From positions 2,696,984 to 2,760,983 of the forward strand of contig NZ_KZ454941.1 of assembly GCF_002797375.1 (NCBI RefSeq): a stretch of DNA of 64,000 nt. Direction: 5' to 3'. A program made the translations under genes and the position numbers. Positions 43,826 to 53,158 of the stretch are shown here, one piece after another (within the stretch, counting starts at the first letter, position 1; every line of letters begins with the position of its first letter). Source of the DNA: Bacillus sp. FJAT-42315 (lineage in GTDB: Bacteria; Bacillota; Bacilli; Bacillales; Domibacillaceae). The notes beneath the pieces were generated by a model. It saw nothing but the letters and a program-made list of their open reading frames with translations, had not been told where the DNA came from and searched no databases.

Positions 43826-44971
43826 TTATCGTTCTAGATTTTTAGCAATAATTTGTTTCATAATTTCATTCGTTCCCGCGTAAATCGAAAGAACGGCTAT
43901 GTCACGATATCTGCGAGCAATCGGATACTCCTCCATGTAACCATAGCCTCCGTGAAGTTGCATACATTCAGCCGCCACTCGCTTCGCCATGTCCGTCGTC
44001 CACCATTTCGCCATCGACACTTGATTGACGACTTCTTTTCCTTGCATATGATTCACAATTAAGTCGTCGATAAATGTTCGACCAATTTGAATGTCTGTCG
44101 CCATTTCTGCCATTTTAAATTGCGTATTTTGAAATTGGCTAATTGATTTTCCGAACGCCTTTCTACTCTTGGCATAATCAACCGTAAATGCCAACATTTC
44201 TTCTGCACTGACGATTGCCTCAATCGCCACAATGAGACGTTCTTGCTGAAGCTTGTTCATCATGTAATAAAAGCCTTTTCCTTCTTGTCCAAGCAAATTG
44301 GTGACCGGAACTTTCGCGTCTTCAAAAATTAATTCGGCTGTATCTTGTGCCCATTGACCAACTTTCTCTAACTTTTTCCCTCTTCTAAATCCTGGAGTAT
44401 CGCGTTCAACAACAATTAAACTAATGCCTTTATATCCTGGCTGTACCTTTGTATCCGTTTTGCAAGCCACCACAATCAAATCAGAGTGGATGCCGTTTGT
44501 GATAAATGTTTTTTCTCCATTAATAATGTAATGATCTCCCTCACGTACAGCAGTCGTTTTAATATTAGCTAAATCAGACCCAGCCCCCGGCTCCGTCATC
44601 GCAATGGCGGTGATGTACTCTCCTGTCACACATTTAGGCAACCAACGAGCTTTCTGCTCCTCATTTCCATAGGAATCGATATAAGGTACGACGATATCGT
44701 TATGTAACCCAACACCGACTAAGCTCGTCCCGATTCGCTCTAACTCTTCTGTAATCACAACCGAATAGCCAAAATCAGCATTCATGCCCCCATATTCTTC
44801 ATCCACAGCCGGGCATAAAAAACCTTGTTCTCCTAGCTTGGTCCAAAACTCACGAGGGATGATGCGATTTTTCTCCCACTCTTCAAAATAAGGCTCGGCT
44901 TCCTTCTTTAAAAACTTCCGAAACGATTCTCGCAATATTTGATGTTCTTCTGTTAGATATCGATGAGTCAT
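43826..44971 (-). CDS. Acyl-CoA dehydrogenase
   Basis: 381 residues. The FAD-enzyme signatures are AIAMTEPGAGSDLANIKTTA, TFITNGIHSDLIVVA and QLHGGYGYMEEYPIARRYRD, followed by AGTNEIMKQIIAK. The catalytic glutamate would be in the YAGTNEI region or the earlier EMA stretch, depending on chain-length class; I cannot assign chain length. First gene of the operon. A FadR-like motif lies upstream. Confidence 0.92.
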   Translation of the reverse strand: MTHRYLTEEHQILRESFRKFLKKEAEPYFEEWEKNRIIPREFWTKLGEQGFLCPAVDEEYGGMNADFGYSVVITEELERIGTSLVGVGLHNDIVVPYIDSYGNEEQKARWLPKCVTGEYITAIAMTEPGAGSDLANIKTTAVREGDHYIINGEKTFITNGIHSDLIVVACKTDTKVQPGYKGISLIVVERDTPGFRRGKKLEKVGQWAQDTAELIFEDAKVPVTNLLGQEGKGFYYMMNKLQQERLIVAIEAIVSAEEMLAFTVDYAKSRKAFGKSISQFQNTQFKMAEMATDIQIGRTFIDDLIVNHMQGKEVVNQVSMAKWWTTDMAKRVAAECMQLHGGYGYMEEYPIARRYRDIAVLSIYAGTNEIMKQIIAKNLER

Positions 44972-44998
44972 TTACTTTTCCTCCTAACTGTAAAATGA

Positions 44999-45019
44999 GT
45001 GAATGAACGCACGCTCAAT
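44999..45019. promoter_or_regulatory. Candidate FadR-like operator upstream of the beta-oxidation operon
   Basis: GTGAATGAACGCACGCTCAAT contains TGAACG, CA, CGCTCA, a near-perfect palindrome (13 of 14), and GAATGAACG resembles TetR-type FadR boxes of Bacillus (TGAATGA...). GAATGAACGYACG recurs at 62513. Confidence 0.5.
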
Positions 45020-45025
45020 CGATCG

Positions 45026-45180
45026 ATAAAGTGAAACTTCAATCAGTGGTTGTTCTCTTCATCCTCCACTGATTGTTAGTTGAACGGATCGGGCGTTTAC
45101 GGGCTGTTGATCTCCCACCTACATGTCTGCTCTTCTTCCATGTTGAGGTGGGAGTCTTACAGCTCGTTAATGCGGGATAA
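45026..45180 (-). repeat. Hairpin-element family, long copy (155 nt)
   Basis: Read on the minus strand it begins TTATCCCGCATTAACGAGCT and ends AAGTTTCACTTTAT. Two internal hairpins are visible: CTCCCACCT...AGGTGGGAG with CATG extensions, and CAATCAGTGG...CCACTGATTG (10-bp perfect). It is not coding. The ends match the copy at 22084, the second hairpin the copy at 23419. Confidence 0.7.
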
Positions 45181-45307
45181 TGTTTTCACGTAACTACCTA
45201 ACTATTTTGCAAGTATCGTGCCAACGATATTTCGTGGGAAATTCATCGATATGGACACCCAGCTGTACAAATAACGGACACTTTTGCACAAATTCTGTCT
45301 ATTTTCA
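45181..45307. other. Unassigned non-coding stretch
   Basis: Between the repeat and the terminator. It holds GGACACCCAGCTGTACAAAT and TAACGGACACTTTTGCAC, two similar GGACAC sequences. They could be remains of a mobile element end, but no second end or transposase was found. Otherwise no signal seen. Confidence 0.3.
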
Positions 45308-45311
45308 AAGC

Positions 45312-45346
45312 AAAGACCCGTCTTATACGTAGTTAAGACGGGCCCT
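45312..45346 (-). terminator. Intrinsic terminator of the amt/DUF294/exonuclease genes
   Basis: CCCGTCTTA and TAAGACGGG around 8 nt, then TCTTTGCTTT on the minus strand. Confidence 0.7.
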
Positions 45347-46074
45347 TATTTCCTGTAGCGTTCATACACATCGAATAATGTTTGACAGTCTAATTCTTTC
45401 AGTTTTTTCACCAATCGAACCCATAATTGGGCCGTCATTTTCGCATCACCTAACGCATGATGTCGCTCATGAATATTAATCCCATAATAAGAACAACAGT
45501 CCTCAAGGTGGAATAGTTCATTTTTAGTTTCTACTAATTTTATGAGAAAAGCTGTATCAACTATTCGCTGTTTAAACGGGGTTTCAAATAGCTTCCAGTT
45601 CGCCTGTTGCAGAAAGCTCTTTTCATGACTCGCATGATGAGCGACAAGAGTGGTGCCTTTCGTAAATTGATAAAATCGTAGAAGTACATCTACTAGTGCT
45701 GGAGCATTTTTAAGGTTTTCATCTATCATTCCTGTCAGTTGTTGAACTTCAGTGGAAAGTATTCCTTCGTAATGAACGAGCGAATAAAAGGTTTGATCAG
45801 GAATAACTTCCACTCCATTTACTTTGATGGCACCCATTGAAAGAATTTGATCTCCCTTGTCAGGAGAAAAGCCGGTTGTTTCTAGGTCAAAGACAACAAC
45901 TTTTAATTTTTCCAAAGGAGTAAATAATGTATTTTCTCTTTCCATTTCTTTTTCCAAGTTTCTTAAAAATGCCAAATGTTCAGCATTATTTTGTCTTAGT
46001 AACGGAGCATATAAGGCCGAATTCGTCTTTCCATTTAGCTGCTTCATCCAATGAATAATTTGTTCAAATCTCAT
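45346..46074 (-). CDS. DnaQ-like DEDDh 3'-5' exonuclease
   Basis: 242 residues. After an N-terminal 55-residue helical part, the exonuclease domain shows motif I VVFDLETTGFSPDKGD, motif II AHHASHEKSFL and motif III HHALGDAKMTAQL, giving the D-E-D-D set and the catalytic His. It resembles the proofreading subunit of DNA polymerase III but stands alone. It overlaps the DUF294 gene by 11 bases and lies downstream of the ammonium transporter. Why a nuclease sits with nitrogen genes is not known. Confidence 0.88.
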   Translation of the reverse strand: MRFEQIIHWMKQLNGKTNSALYAPLLRQNNAEHLAFLRNLEKEMERENTLFTPLEKLKVVVFDLETTGFSPDKGDQILSMGAIKVNGVEVIPDQTFYSLVHYEGILSTEVQQLTGMIDENLKNAPALVDVLLRFYQFTKGTTLVAHHASHEKSFLQQANWKLFETPFKQRIVDTAFLIKLVETKNELFHLEDCCSYYGINIHERHHALGDAKMTAQLWVRLVKKLKELDCQTLFDVYERYRK

Positions 46075-47038
46075 TTTTCAACACCCTTTTAACCGTCGTC
46101 TCTGCATAGCGTTGAAGATCTCTTCCACCTAATATAATTTGTTTTAATCCCAATTTGTCTATTTTATTGAGCTTCTTCACATTCAAATAATAACCGTCCG
46201 CATACTGAAGACGGTAAGATAATAGCTTGTCAAAATGATCAGCATATGGCTCTAGCTGCCGATTATAGGCTGGTAACTTAGAAAGAGCATCTATTCTAGA
46301 CAATGTGGATGTTTGTTCGAGATTCTCCCTGATAGCTAATAATCGAATCGAATTGACATAGGGGAAAAAGGCGGTATGTTTCAATTCAAGACAATCTTTG
46401 TAACGTCCATTCGACTCTGTTAAAAACTGACCAAACACACCGATTCCTTTTTTCATATAACTTGTATTGTCAAAAAAACGGTTCAGTAAGTGGGGCTTTT
46501 GGTGAAGAAATTGATGCAGCCTTTGTTTCAATTTCTGAATGGGACTCGCTTCGCCCACAACGACTCTTGCATCATAAAATATAAGTAAATACCGAATTGA
46601 TTCCCAGCTTTCTTCCAGCAACCATTGATCCAACTGGCGCTCCCACGACTCGATCGATTGACACCAAAGCGGATTCGAGCTCATCACATTGCCCATACAA
46701 TAGGGGTAACCAACAAATTGTAAATTCACACATAACCGCTTTCCAAAAGTAAGAAAATACTCATTCGTGTATTCATCATTATTTTCAAACACTAGTCCAT
46801 GATCTTGATCACTGTTCACTGCCTGTTCGTATCTACCTGTACTTCCCATCACAAACCAAGAAAAATCACTAGGCAAAGACCCATGCTCTTTCACCATGTC
46901 ATCGATCGTTAGGCTAAATACCTTATTGATAATAAGCTCATGAAAACAATTGAACTCATCAGTACTAGACTGATGAGTAAACATCTGCTCAGAACGCCAA
47001 TTCTTTAACGATTGATAGCGAGAAAAATCAGCTTCCAT
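46064..47038 (-). CDS. DUF294 nucleotidyltransferase-like protein
   Basis: 324 residues. The segment WFVMGSTGRYEQAVNSDQDH carries the GS-x-R and D-x-D-like features of the DUF294 nucleotidyltransferase fold, the same superfamily as GlnD uridylyltransferases. A C-terminal helical domain (DALSKLPAYNRQLEPYAD) completes the DUF294 pair. CBS domains, common in this family, are missing. It is coupled to the exonuclease and follows amt with 27 bases between, so a link to nitrogen sensing is conceivable, but no PII protein is encoded nearby. Confidence 0.78.
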   Translation of the reverse strand: MEADFSRYQSLKNWRSEQMFTHQSSTDEFNCFHELIINKVFSLTIDDMVKEHGSLPSDFSWFVMGSTGRYEQAVNSDQDHGLVFENNDEYTNEYFLTFGKRLCVNLQFVGYPYCMGNVMSSNPLWCQSIESWERQLDQWLLEESWESIRYLLIFYDARVVVGEASPIQKLKQRLHQFLHQKPHLLNRFFDNTSYMKKGIGVFGQFLTESNGRYKDCLELKHTAFFPYVNSIRLLAIRENLEQTSTLSRIDALSKLPAYNRQLEPYADHFDKLLSYRLQYADGYYLNVKKLNKIDKLGLKQIILGGRDLQRYAETTVKRVLKNEI

Positions 47039-47065
47039 ATAAACACTTCCTTTACCTAGCTAGAA

Positions 47066-48340
47066 TCATTTTTCAGAGTGAATCAGCTGTTGATCCTTCG
47101 ATAGAAAGGCTTCAGGGTATCCATAGCTTCCATGTTCGCTCATATCCAAACCAATTAACTCTTCTTCCTCCGATACACGAAGTCCTCGCAACACTTTTTT
47201 TATGATGAATAAAATAGCGAAAGATACAGCGAATGCGTAAGCACCACATACAGCAACACCTAGTGCTTGAACTCCTAGCTGTGTGAAGCCTCCTCCGTAA
47301 AACAATCCTGGTAGCCCTACGGTTGCCAGCTCCGGTGTGGCGAATAACCCTGTAGATAACGTCCCCCAAACACCAGCCACTCCATGAACAGACAGTGCAT
47401 AGATTGGATCATCAATTTTTAGCTTTTCAACGAATCTCGCACTGTAAAAAACAAGCACACCAGCCACTAAACCAATAACAACGGCTGCCCATGTTTCCAC
47501 AAAGGCACAAGAAGCGGTAATAGCAACAAGACCAGCTAATGCTCCATTTAACATCGTCGGAACATCTGATTTCCCGATCATTACCCATGAAATAAGCAAA
47601 GCACTAACCGCTCCAGCCCCAGCTGCCAAGTTCGTATTCAAGGCAACAAATCCAAAAAACCCCTCGTCAACACTAAGCGTGCTCCCTGCATTAAAACCAA
47701 ACCAGCCAAACCATAAAACTAATACACCTAATGCCGTAAACACTTGGCTATGGCCGTATAAATTGTTGATTGAGCCATCCTTGTTAAACTTACCGATTCT
47801 TGGCTTCAGTAAAATCGTAGCCGCAAGAGAAGCCATGGCACCCGTTAAATGAACGACCGTTGAACCAGCAAAATCTTGTTTTCCATGCTCCGCTAACCAG
47901 CCGCCCCCCCAAATCCAATGAGCGACAACCGGATACACGAACACTGAAAATAGAATCGAAAAAATTAGGTAGACCGAAAATTTTGCCCGCTCGGCAAAGC
48001 CTCCAAACGCGATCGTTAAGGCGATGCCTGCAAATGCAAGTTGAAACAGAAAAAATGCAGCCGTCGAGTAATTCATTCCTTCCATTTCATATCCCGAATA
48101 GAAAAAATGAGATAAACCAACAAAGAAATTTGCATGATCACCAAAAATAAAACCGAATCCAACCGCCCAGAACACAAGAGACGCGAGACCAAATGTAAAA
48201 ATGGTCTTCCCAGCAATATGCCCCGCATTCTTCATCCGTGTCGATCCCGCTTCCAACAAAATAAATCCACCTTGCATCAATATAACTAATATCGCCCCTA
48301 ACATAATCCACACACTATTTAACAAATATAGCTCATCCAT
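47066..48340 (-). CDS. amt: Ammonium transporter
   Basis: 424 residues from the ATG behind AAAGGAGG; an in-frame start 51 bases earlier has no ribosome site. Eleven transmembrane helices are expected. Family motifs include GGFILLEAGSTRMKNAGHI, DFAGSTVVHLTGAMASL and the two conserved pore histidines in VHLTG and SVHGVAGVWG. It conducts ammonium into the cell. There is no glnK (nrgB) next to it, which is its usual neighbour. It lies 67 bases after asparagine synthase. Confidence 0.95.
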   Translation of the reverse strand: MDELYLLNSVWIMLGAILVILMQGGFILLEAGSTRMKNAGHIAGKTIFTFGLASLVFWAVGFGFIFGDHANFFVGLSHFFYSGYEMEGMNYSTAAFFLFQLAFAGIALTIAFGGFAERAKFSVYLIFSILFSVFVYPVVAHWIWGGGWLAEHGKQDFAGSTVVHLTGAMASLAATILLKPRIGKFNKDGSINNLYGHSQVFTALGVLVLWFGWFGFNAGSTLSVDEGFFGFVALNTNLAAGAGAVSALLISWVMIGKSDVPTMLNGALAGLVAITASCAFVETWAAVVIGLVAGVLVFYSARFVEKLKIDDPIYALSVHGVAGVWGTLSTGLFATPELATVGLPGLFYGGGFTQLGVQALGVAVCGAYAFAVSFAILFIIKKVLRGLRVSEEEELIGLDMSEHGSYGYPEAFLSKDQQLIHSEK

Positions 48341-48364
48341 TATGCATTCCTCCTTTATTTGTAT

Positions 48365-48394
48365 AAAGTGCTGGGAGAATGCCCCCAACACTTT
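48365..48394. other. Hairpin between asparagine synthase and amt
   Basis: AAAGTGCTGGG pairs with CCCAACACTTT (one wobble) around 8 nt. No T-run follows on the minus strand, so it may be a weak terminator or a processing site within a long transcript. Confidence 0.5.
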
Positions 48395-48407
48395 AAATGA
48401 TTTTTAT

Positions 48408-50243
48408 TTAATCAATAATGTTAATGTTGTAGTGCTTGAGCCAATCATTCATTTGAGTGAGGTAAGCAATGAGTTGAGGTCCTGTCATTAGCTGCCCGAA
48501 CCAAGGATTTTTCAGTGATGAGCCATTTGTATCGATGATTTCTTTCATTTTTTGCTTGGAAAGTAATTCAAGTATAGGAGAGGTTTTGTTTTCAATGATG
48601 GCTGTCAATTGCTGTTTTACTCTTTTTGTGTATTCTGGATGATGAGTTTTCGGATAGGGGCTTTTCTTACGATAGAGGACATCATCGGGAAGTACCCCCT
48701 CTAAAGCTCGACGCAACAGCCCTTTTTCACGCCCATTCAACATTTTTATTTCCCAAGGAATATTCCAGACGTATTCAACGAGCCGATGATCAGCAAAGGG
48801 AACACGAACCTCTAAGCTTGCCCCCATACTCATACGGTCTTTCCGCTCAAGCAATGTGGTCATAAACCAAATCATGTTGAGATAAAACATTTCCCGACGC
48901 TTCGCTTCCAGAGGGCTTTCTCCAACTAATTGAGGGGTTTCCTTCACTGTTTCATTGTATTTTTCTTGTACATACCCTTTTAAATCAAGTTTCGTTTGCC
49001 AGTGTGGTAACAATAGCTGCTCTCTCTCATCTAGCGATCTCATCCATGGAAAGGCTCCTTCATTCAACATTTCTTCTTTATAAAACCAAGGATAACCGCC
49101 AAATATCTCATCGGCACATTCACCTGACAACGCCACAGTAAAATCTTTCTTAATTCGCTCACAAAACCATAATAACGACGAATCCACATCGGCCATCCCT
49201 GGCAAATCCCTCATCATCGTGGCATCCTTCAACCTTTCCACAAGCTGCTTGTTGTCAATTACAGCTGACCCATGGATAGATGCTATATATTGCCTCATGC
49301 GCTCGATCCATGGAGAATCCGCATCTGGTTGAAAGGCATTAGCCTGGAAAAACTGCTCGTTTTGCTCATAATCAATCGAGTATGTGTGCAACGGTCCACG
49401 ATTTGTTTTAGCAAAATAATTAGCAGCAATCGCGCTAATAGCACTGGAATCGACACCACCCGACAAAAAGGTACAAACAGGCATATCGGCTACTAATTGT
49501 CGTTCCACCGCATCTTGCACGAGAAATCTCACATGCTCGATCGTTTCTTGCAATGAATGCTCATGCTTTTTGCTTTCCACATTCCAATATCTCCAAATAC
49601 GCACTCCTTGACGGTCATAAGTTAAGGCATGGGCGGGACGTAGCTCTTTTACCCCTCGAAAAACACCTTGCCCAGGCGTTCGCGAAGGACCTAATCCGAA
49701 CACTTCTTGCCATCCTTCCCTTCCGACCTCGCTTTTTATGTTCGGATGAGCTAACAAAGCTTTCAACTCCGATGCAAATAAGAGAGACTGCCCTTTCTCG
49801 CTGTAAAATAAAGGCTTGACGCCAAGCCGATCTCTCGCTACAAACAATCGCTCACCTTGATGATCCCAAATAGCAAAAGCAAAAATTCCGTTGAAATAGT
49901 CAACACATGCTTCCTTCCATTCAATGTAAGCAGTCAATAATACTTCTGTGTCGGAATGAGAGCGAAAAGAGTACCCTTTTTTCAACAACTCCTTTCGCAA
50001 TTCTTCCGTATTATAAAGCTCACCATTATACACTAGCGTATATCCATCTTTCTCCATCGGTTGAGCGCCACCAGCAGGGTCAACAACGACAAGCCGCGTA
50101 TGACCCAGTGCTGCATGAAGGGTGCTCCAAATATTAGAAGCGTCTGGTCCTCTTTTACTTAATGTCGCGACCATTTTTTCCACAATAGACACTTGTTTGC
50201 TGACGTCTTGATCCCAATCAATCCAACCTGTAATTCCACACAC
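48408..50243 (-). CDS. Asparagine synthase, glutamine-hydrolysing
   Basis: 611 residues from a GTG start. The chosen start places the catalytic cysteine at residue 2 (M-C-GITGWIDW), as needed by class II amidotransferases; the ATG two codons earlier would give a Met-Leu-Val extension. The synthetase domain has the ATP pyrophosphatase loop FLSGGVDSSAIS. It makes asparagine from aspartate, ATP and glutamine. It has 52 bases to glnA upstream, so it should be co-expressed. Paralogues asnB, asnH and asnO exist in Bacillus; I do not assign one. Confidence 0.9.
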   Translation of the reverse strand: MCGITGWIDWDQDVSKQVSIVEKMVATLSKRGPDASNIWSTLHAALGHTRLVVVDPAGGAQPMEKDGYTLVYNGELYNTEELRKELLKKGYSFRSHSDTEVLLTAYIEWKEACVDYFNGIFAFAIWDHQGERLFVARDRLGVKPLFYSEKGQSLLFASELKALLAHPNIKSEVGREGWQEVFGLGPSRTPGQGVFRGVKELRPAHALTYDRQGVRIWRYWNVESKKHEHSLQETIEHVRFLVQDAVERQLVADMPVCTFLSGGVDSSAISAIAANYFAKTNRGPLHTYSIDYEQNEQFFQANAFQPDADSPWIERMRQYIASIHGSAVIDNKQLVERLKDATMMRDLPGMADVDSSLLWFCERIKKDFTVALSGECADEIFGGYPWFYKEEMLNEGAFPWMRSLDEREQLLLPHWQTKLDLKGYVQEKYNETVKETPQLVGESPLEAKRREMFYLNMIWFMTTLLERKDRMSMGASLEVRVPFADHRLVEYVWNIPWEIKMLNGREKGLLRRALEGVLPDDVLYRKKSPYPKTHHPEYTKRVKQQLTAIIENKTSPILELLSKQKMKEIIDTNGSSLKNPWFGQLMTGPQLIAYLTQMNDWLKHYNINIID

Positions 50244-50295
50244 AAGCATTCACCTTCTTTAAATAGGATTTTTTTTGCTTGCGCTCTGAATAGAT

Positions 50296-51630
50296 TTAAT
50301 ATTGCGTCAAATATTGTTCCCGTTCCCATGGATGAACTTGAGTTCTAAACATATCCCATTCAATTTGTTTTGCTTCAACGAAATGTTCAAATAAATGAGC
50401 GCCTAACGAATTCACAATGACTTCATTCACTTTTAATTGATCTAGCGCCTCCGCTAATGTCGCCGGTAAATCGACAATACCATTCGCCACTCTTTCTTCT
50501 CTCGTCATCACGTAAATATTTTGATCGACTGATTTCGGTGGCGTTAGTTGATTTTTGATGCCATCTAAACCAGCTGCAAGCAGGACAGACATCGCTAAAT
50601 ACGGATTGGCGGCTGGATCAACACTGCGAACTTCCACGCGAGTGCTTAACCCTCGAGAAGCCGGAATTCGAATGAGAGGACTTCTATTTCTCGCTGACCA
50701 TGCAACATAACATGGTGCCTCATAGCCTGGGACTAACCGTTTATAAGAATTGACCGTTGGATTCGTAACCGCCGTAAAACTTGGAGCATGCTTGATGATT
50801 CCGGCGATAAATTGACGTGCCGTTTCACTTAACTCTAACTCGCCATTGGCATCATAAAACGCATTTTCACCATTTTTAAATAAGGAAAGGTTACAATGCA
50901 TCCCGGAACCATTCACGCCAAACAATGGTTTCGGCATAAAAGTGGCATGTAAGCCGTGCTTACGAGCAATCGTTTTGACAACTAACTTAAATGTTTGAAT
51001 ATCATCACAAGCCTTCACTGCATCCGTATACTTAAAATCGATTTCATGCTGACCAGGAGCTACTTCATGATGGGAAGCCTCTATCTCAAAGCCCATTTCT
51101 TCTAATTCCAACACAATATCGCGGCGACAATTCTCACCTAAATCGGTCGGAGCTAAATCAAAATACCCTCCTTGGTCATTCAACTCAAGGGTAGGCTTTC
51201 CTTTTTCATCTAACTTAAAAAGGAAAAATTCTGGTTCTGGCCCTAAGTTAAATTCGGTAAATCCTAAATCGGTCATTTCTTTTAATAGCCGCTTTAAATT
51301 ACTGCGTGGATCGCCTTCAAATGGCTGACCATTTGGATGATAAATATCACAAATAAAACGAGCGACTTTCCCTTTTTCAGCCGTCCATGGAAAAATAACA
51401 AACGTGTCTAAGTCCGGATATAAATACATATCAGATTCTTCAATTCTGACAAACCCCTCAATCGACGACCCGTCAAACATCATCTTATTACTTAATGCCT
51501 TCTCTAACTGAGAGGAAGGGATCTCTACGTTTTTAATTGTTCCTAAAATATCGGTAAACTGGAGGCGAATAAATTTCACATTCTCTTCTTCAACTAAACG
51601 AACAATCTCTTCTTTATTATATTTAGCCAT
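50296..51630 (-). CDS. glnA: Glutamine synthetase type I
   Basis: 444 residues, the length of Bacillus GSI-alpha. Motifs include [11 protein letters not shown], the [12 protein letters not shown] ligand set, [12 protein letters not shown], and the [15 protein letters not shown] substrate region. The adenylylation tyrosine region of GSI-beta enzymes is missing, as expected. It forms glutamine from glutamate and ammonia. The usual upstream regulator gene glnR is absent; it is followed by asparagine synthase and preceded by gltBD. It may be a second GS copy in the genome. Confidence 0.96.
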   Translation of the reverse strand: MAKYNKEEIVRLVEEENVKFIRLQFTDILGTIKNVEIPSSQLEKALSNKMMFDGSSIEGFVRIEESDMYLYPDLDTFVIFPWTAEKGKVARFICDIYHPNGQPFEGDPRSNLKRLLKEMTDLGFTEFNLGPEPEFFLFKLDEKGKPTLELNDQGGYFDLAPTDLGENCRRDIVLELEEMGFEIEASHHEVAPGQHEIDFKYTDAVKACDDIQTFKLVVKTIARKHGLHATFMPKPLFGVNGSGMHCNLSLFKNGENAFYDANGELELSETARQFIAGIIKHAPSFTAVTNPTVNSYKRLVPGYEAPCYVAWSARNRSPLIRIPASRGLSTRVEVRSVDPAANPYLAMSVLLAAGLDGIKNQLTPPKSVDQNIYVMTREERVANGIVDLPATLAEALDQLKVNEVIVNSLGAHLFEHFVEAKQIEWDMFRTQVHPWEREQYLTQY

Positions 51631-51651
51631 TTCACTAGCTCCCCTCTTTTT

Positions 51652-53136
51652 TTAAGGTAAAAATGTCTCTCCCATCAAATAACGGTCACATTCACGAGCT
51701 ACCCCGCGTCCTTCATTAATCGCCCAAACGATTAAACTTTGCCCTCTGCGTACATCCCCTGCCGCAAAAACACCATCCATGTTCGTTGTGTATATTCCAA
51801 AAGATGCTTCTACACGCCCCCGTTCATCTTGATGAAGGTCAAAGGATTGAATCACTTCTTGCTCTGGTCCGCTAAATCCAGCAGCAATGAATACGAGCTG
51901 AGTCGGCCATACTTTCTCTGTGCTAGGGATTTCATGAAAGACGACTCGACCATCTTTGCCAATTACTTTTTCCATTTGTACCGTATGAAGCTCCTTGACA
52001 TGACCAGCTTCATTTCCAACAAATTTCTTCGTTAAAATGCAATATTCACGAGGGTCCTTGCCTGTTTGAGCAGCCGCTTCTGCATAAGCATAATCAAGTG
52101 AGAACACTTGAGGGTACTGTGGCCACGGGTTATTGTCGCTTCTTTCTGTTGACAGCTGTGGATGCTTACCAAACTGGACAACGCTTTTACATCCATGTCT
52201 CAAAGCAGTAGCTACACAGTCCGCTCCCGTATCTCCACCTCCAATGACGATCACATCCTGCCCTTTCGCTGAAATGAACTGTCCATTTTCAAGATTAGAA
52301 TTTAATAGACTTTTCGTATTGAGTGTTAAATAATCCATCGCAAAATGAACCCCTTTTAACTCTCGACCTTCAATCGCTACATCTCGATGCTTTTGAGCTC
52401 CTGTACAAAGAATAACTGCATCAAATTCCGCACGTAATTGTTGTGGGGAAATATCCTTTCCTACTTCCGTATTCGTAACGAACGTGATCCCTTCCGCTTG
52501 TAGTAGTTGCACACGCCGCTCAACGATGCTTTTTTCTAGCTTCATATTAGGAATCCCATAAGTGAGTAAACCACCGATGCGATCAGCTCGTTCAAAGACT
52601 GTTACAAGGTGCCCTGCTTTGTTTAATTGATCGGCACTTGCAAGTCCGGCTGGTCCTGAACCAACAATCGCTACTTTTTTTCCCGTACGTGTTTTCGGTG
52701 GCTTCGGTACGATCCATCCTTCCGAAAAACCTTTATCAATGATGGCTCGCTCAATCGACTTAATCGTGACCGCTGAATTGCTAATCGCTACCGTACATGA
52801 TCCCTCACACGGAGCCGGACATACCCGGCCAGTGAATTCAGGGAAATTATTTGTTTTTAACAAGCGCTCTAGTGCTTCTTGCCAGCGACCATGATAGACA
52901 AGGTCGTTCCACTCAGGAATCAAATTGTATAACGGGCACCCCATCGCCATCCCTGCCACTTGAATGCCTGTATGGCAAAACGGCGTTCCACAATCCATGC
53001 ATCGAGCCCCTTGAGTTTGATACTGATCATCAGATAAAGATTGTTGATACTCTTTCCAATCATAGATTCGCTCTAGAGGATGTCTTTCTTCTGGCACTTG
53101 CCGCTCATAGTCGATAAATCCTGTAGCTTTCCCCAT
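51652..53136 (-). CDS. gltD: Glutamate synthase [NADPH] small subunit
   Basis: 494 residues. The N-terminal iron-sulfur cysteines are in [13 protein letters not shown] and [12 protein letters not shown]. Two nucleotide-binding sites follow: [15 protein letters not shown] for FAD and [14 protein letters not shown] for NADPH. It passes electrons from NADPH to the large subunit. In B. subtilis the same protein is called GltB. The gene lies 22 bases after the large subunit and 21 bases before glnA. Confidence 0.95.
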   Translation of the reverse strand: MGKATGFIDYERQVPEERHPLERIYDWKEYQQSLSDDQYQTQGARCMDCGTPFCHTGIQVAGMAMGCPLYNLIPEWNDLVYHGRWQEALERLLKTNNFPEFTGRVCPAPCEGSCTVAISNSAVTIKSIERAIIDKGFSEGWIVPKPPKTRTGKKVAIVGSGPAGLASADQLNKAGHLVTVFERADRIGGLLTYGIPNMKLEKSIVERRVQLLQAEGITFVTNTEVGKDISPQQLRAEFDAVILCTGAQKHRDVAIEGRELKGVHFAMDYLTLNTKSLLNSNLENGQFISAKGQDVIVIGGGDTGADCVATALRHGCKSVVQFGKHPQLSTERSDNNPWPQYPQVFSLDYAYAEAAAQTGKDPREYCILTKKFVGNEAGHVKELHTVQMEKVIGKDGRVVFHEIPSTEKVWPTQLVFIAAGFSGPEQEVIQSFDLHQDERGRVEASFGIYTTNMDGVFAAGDVRRGQSLIVWAINEGRGVARECDRYLMGETFLP

Positions 53137-53158
53137 ATATATGTCACTTCCTTCCTAA

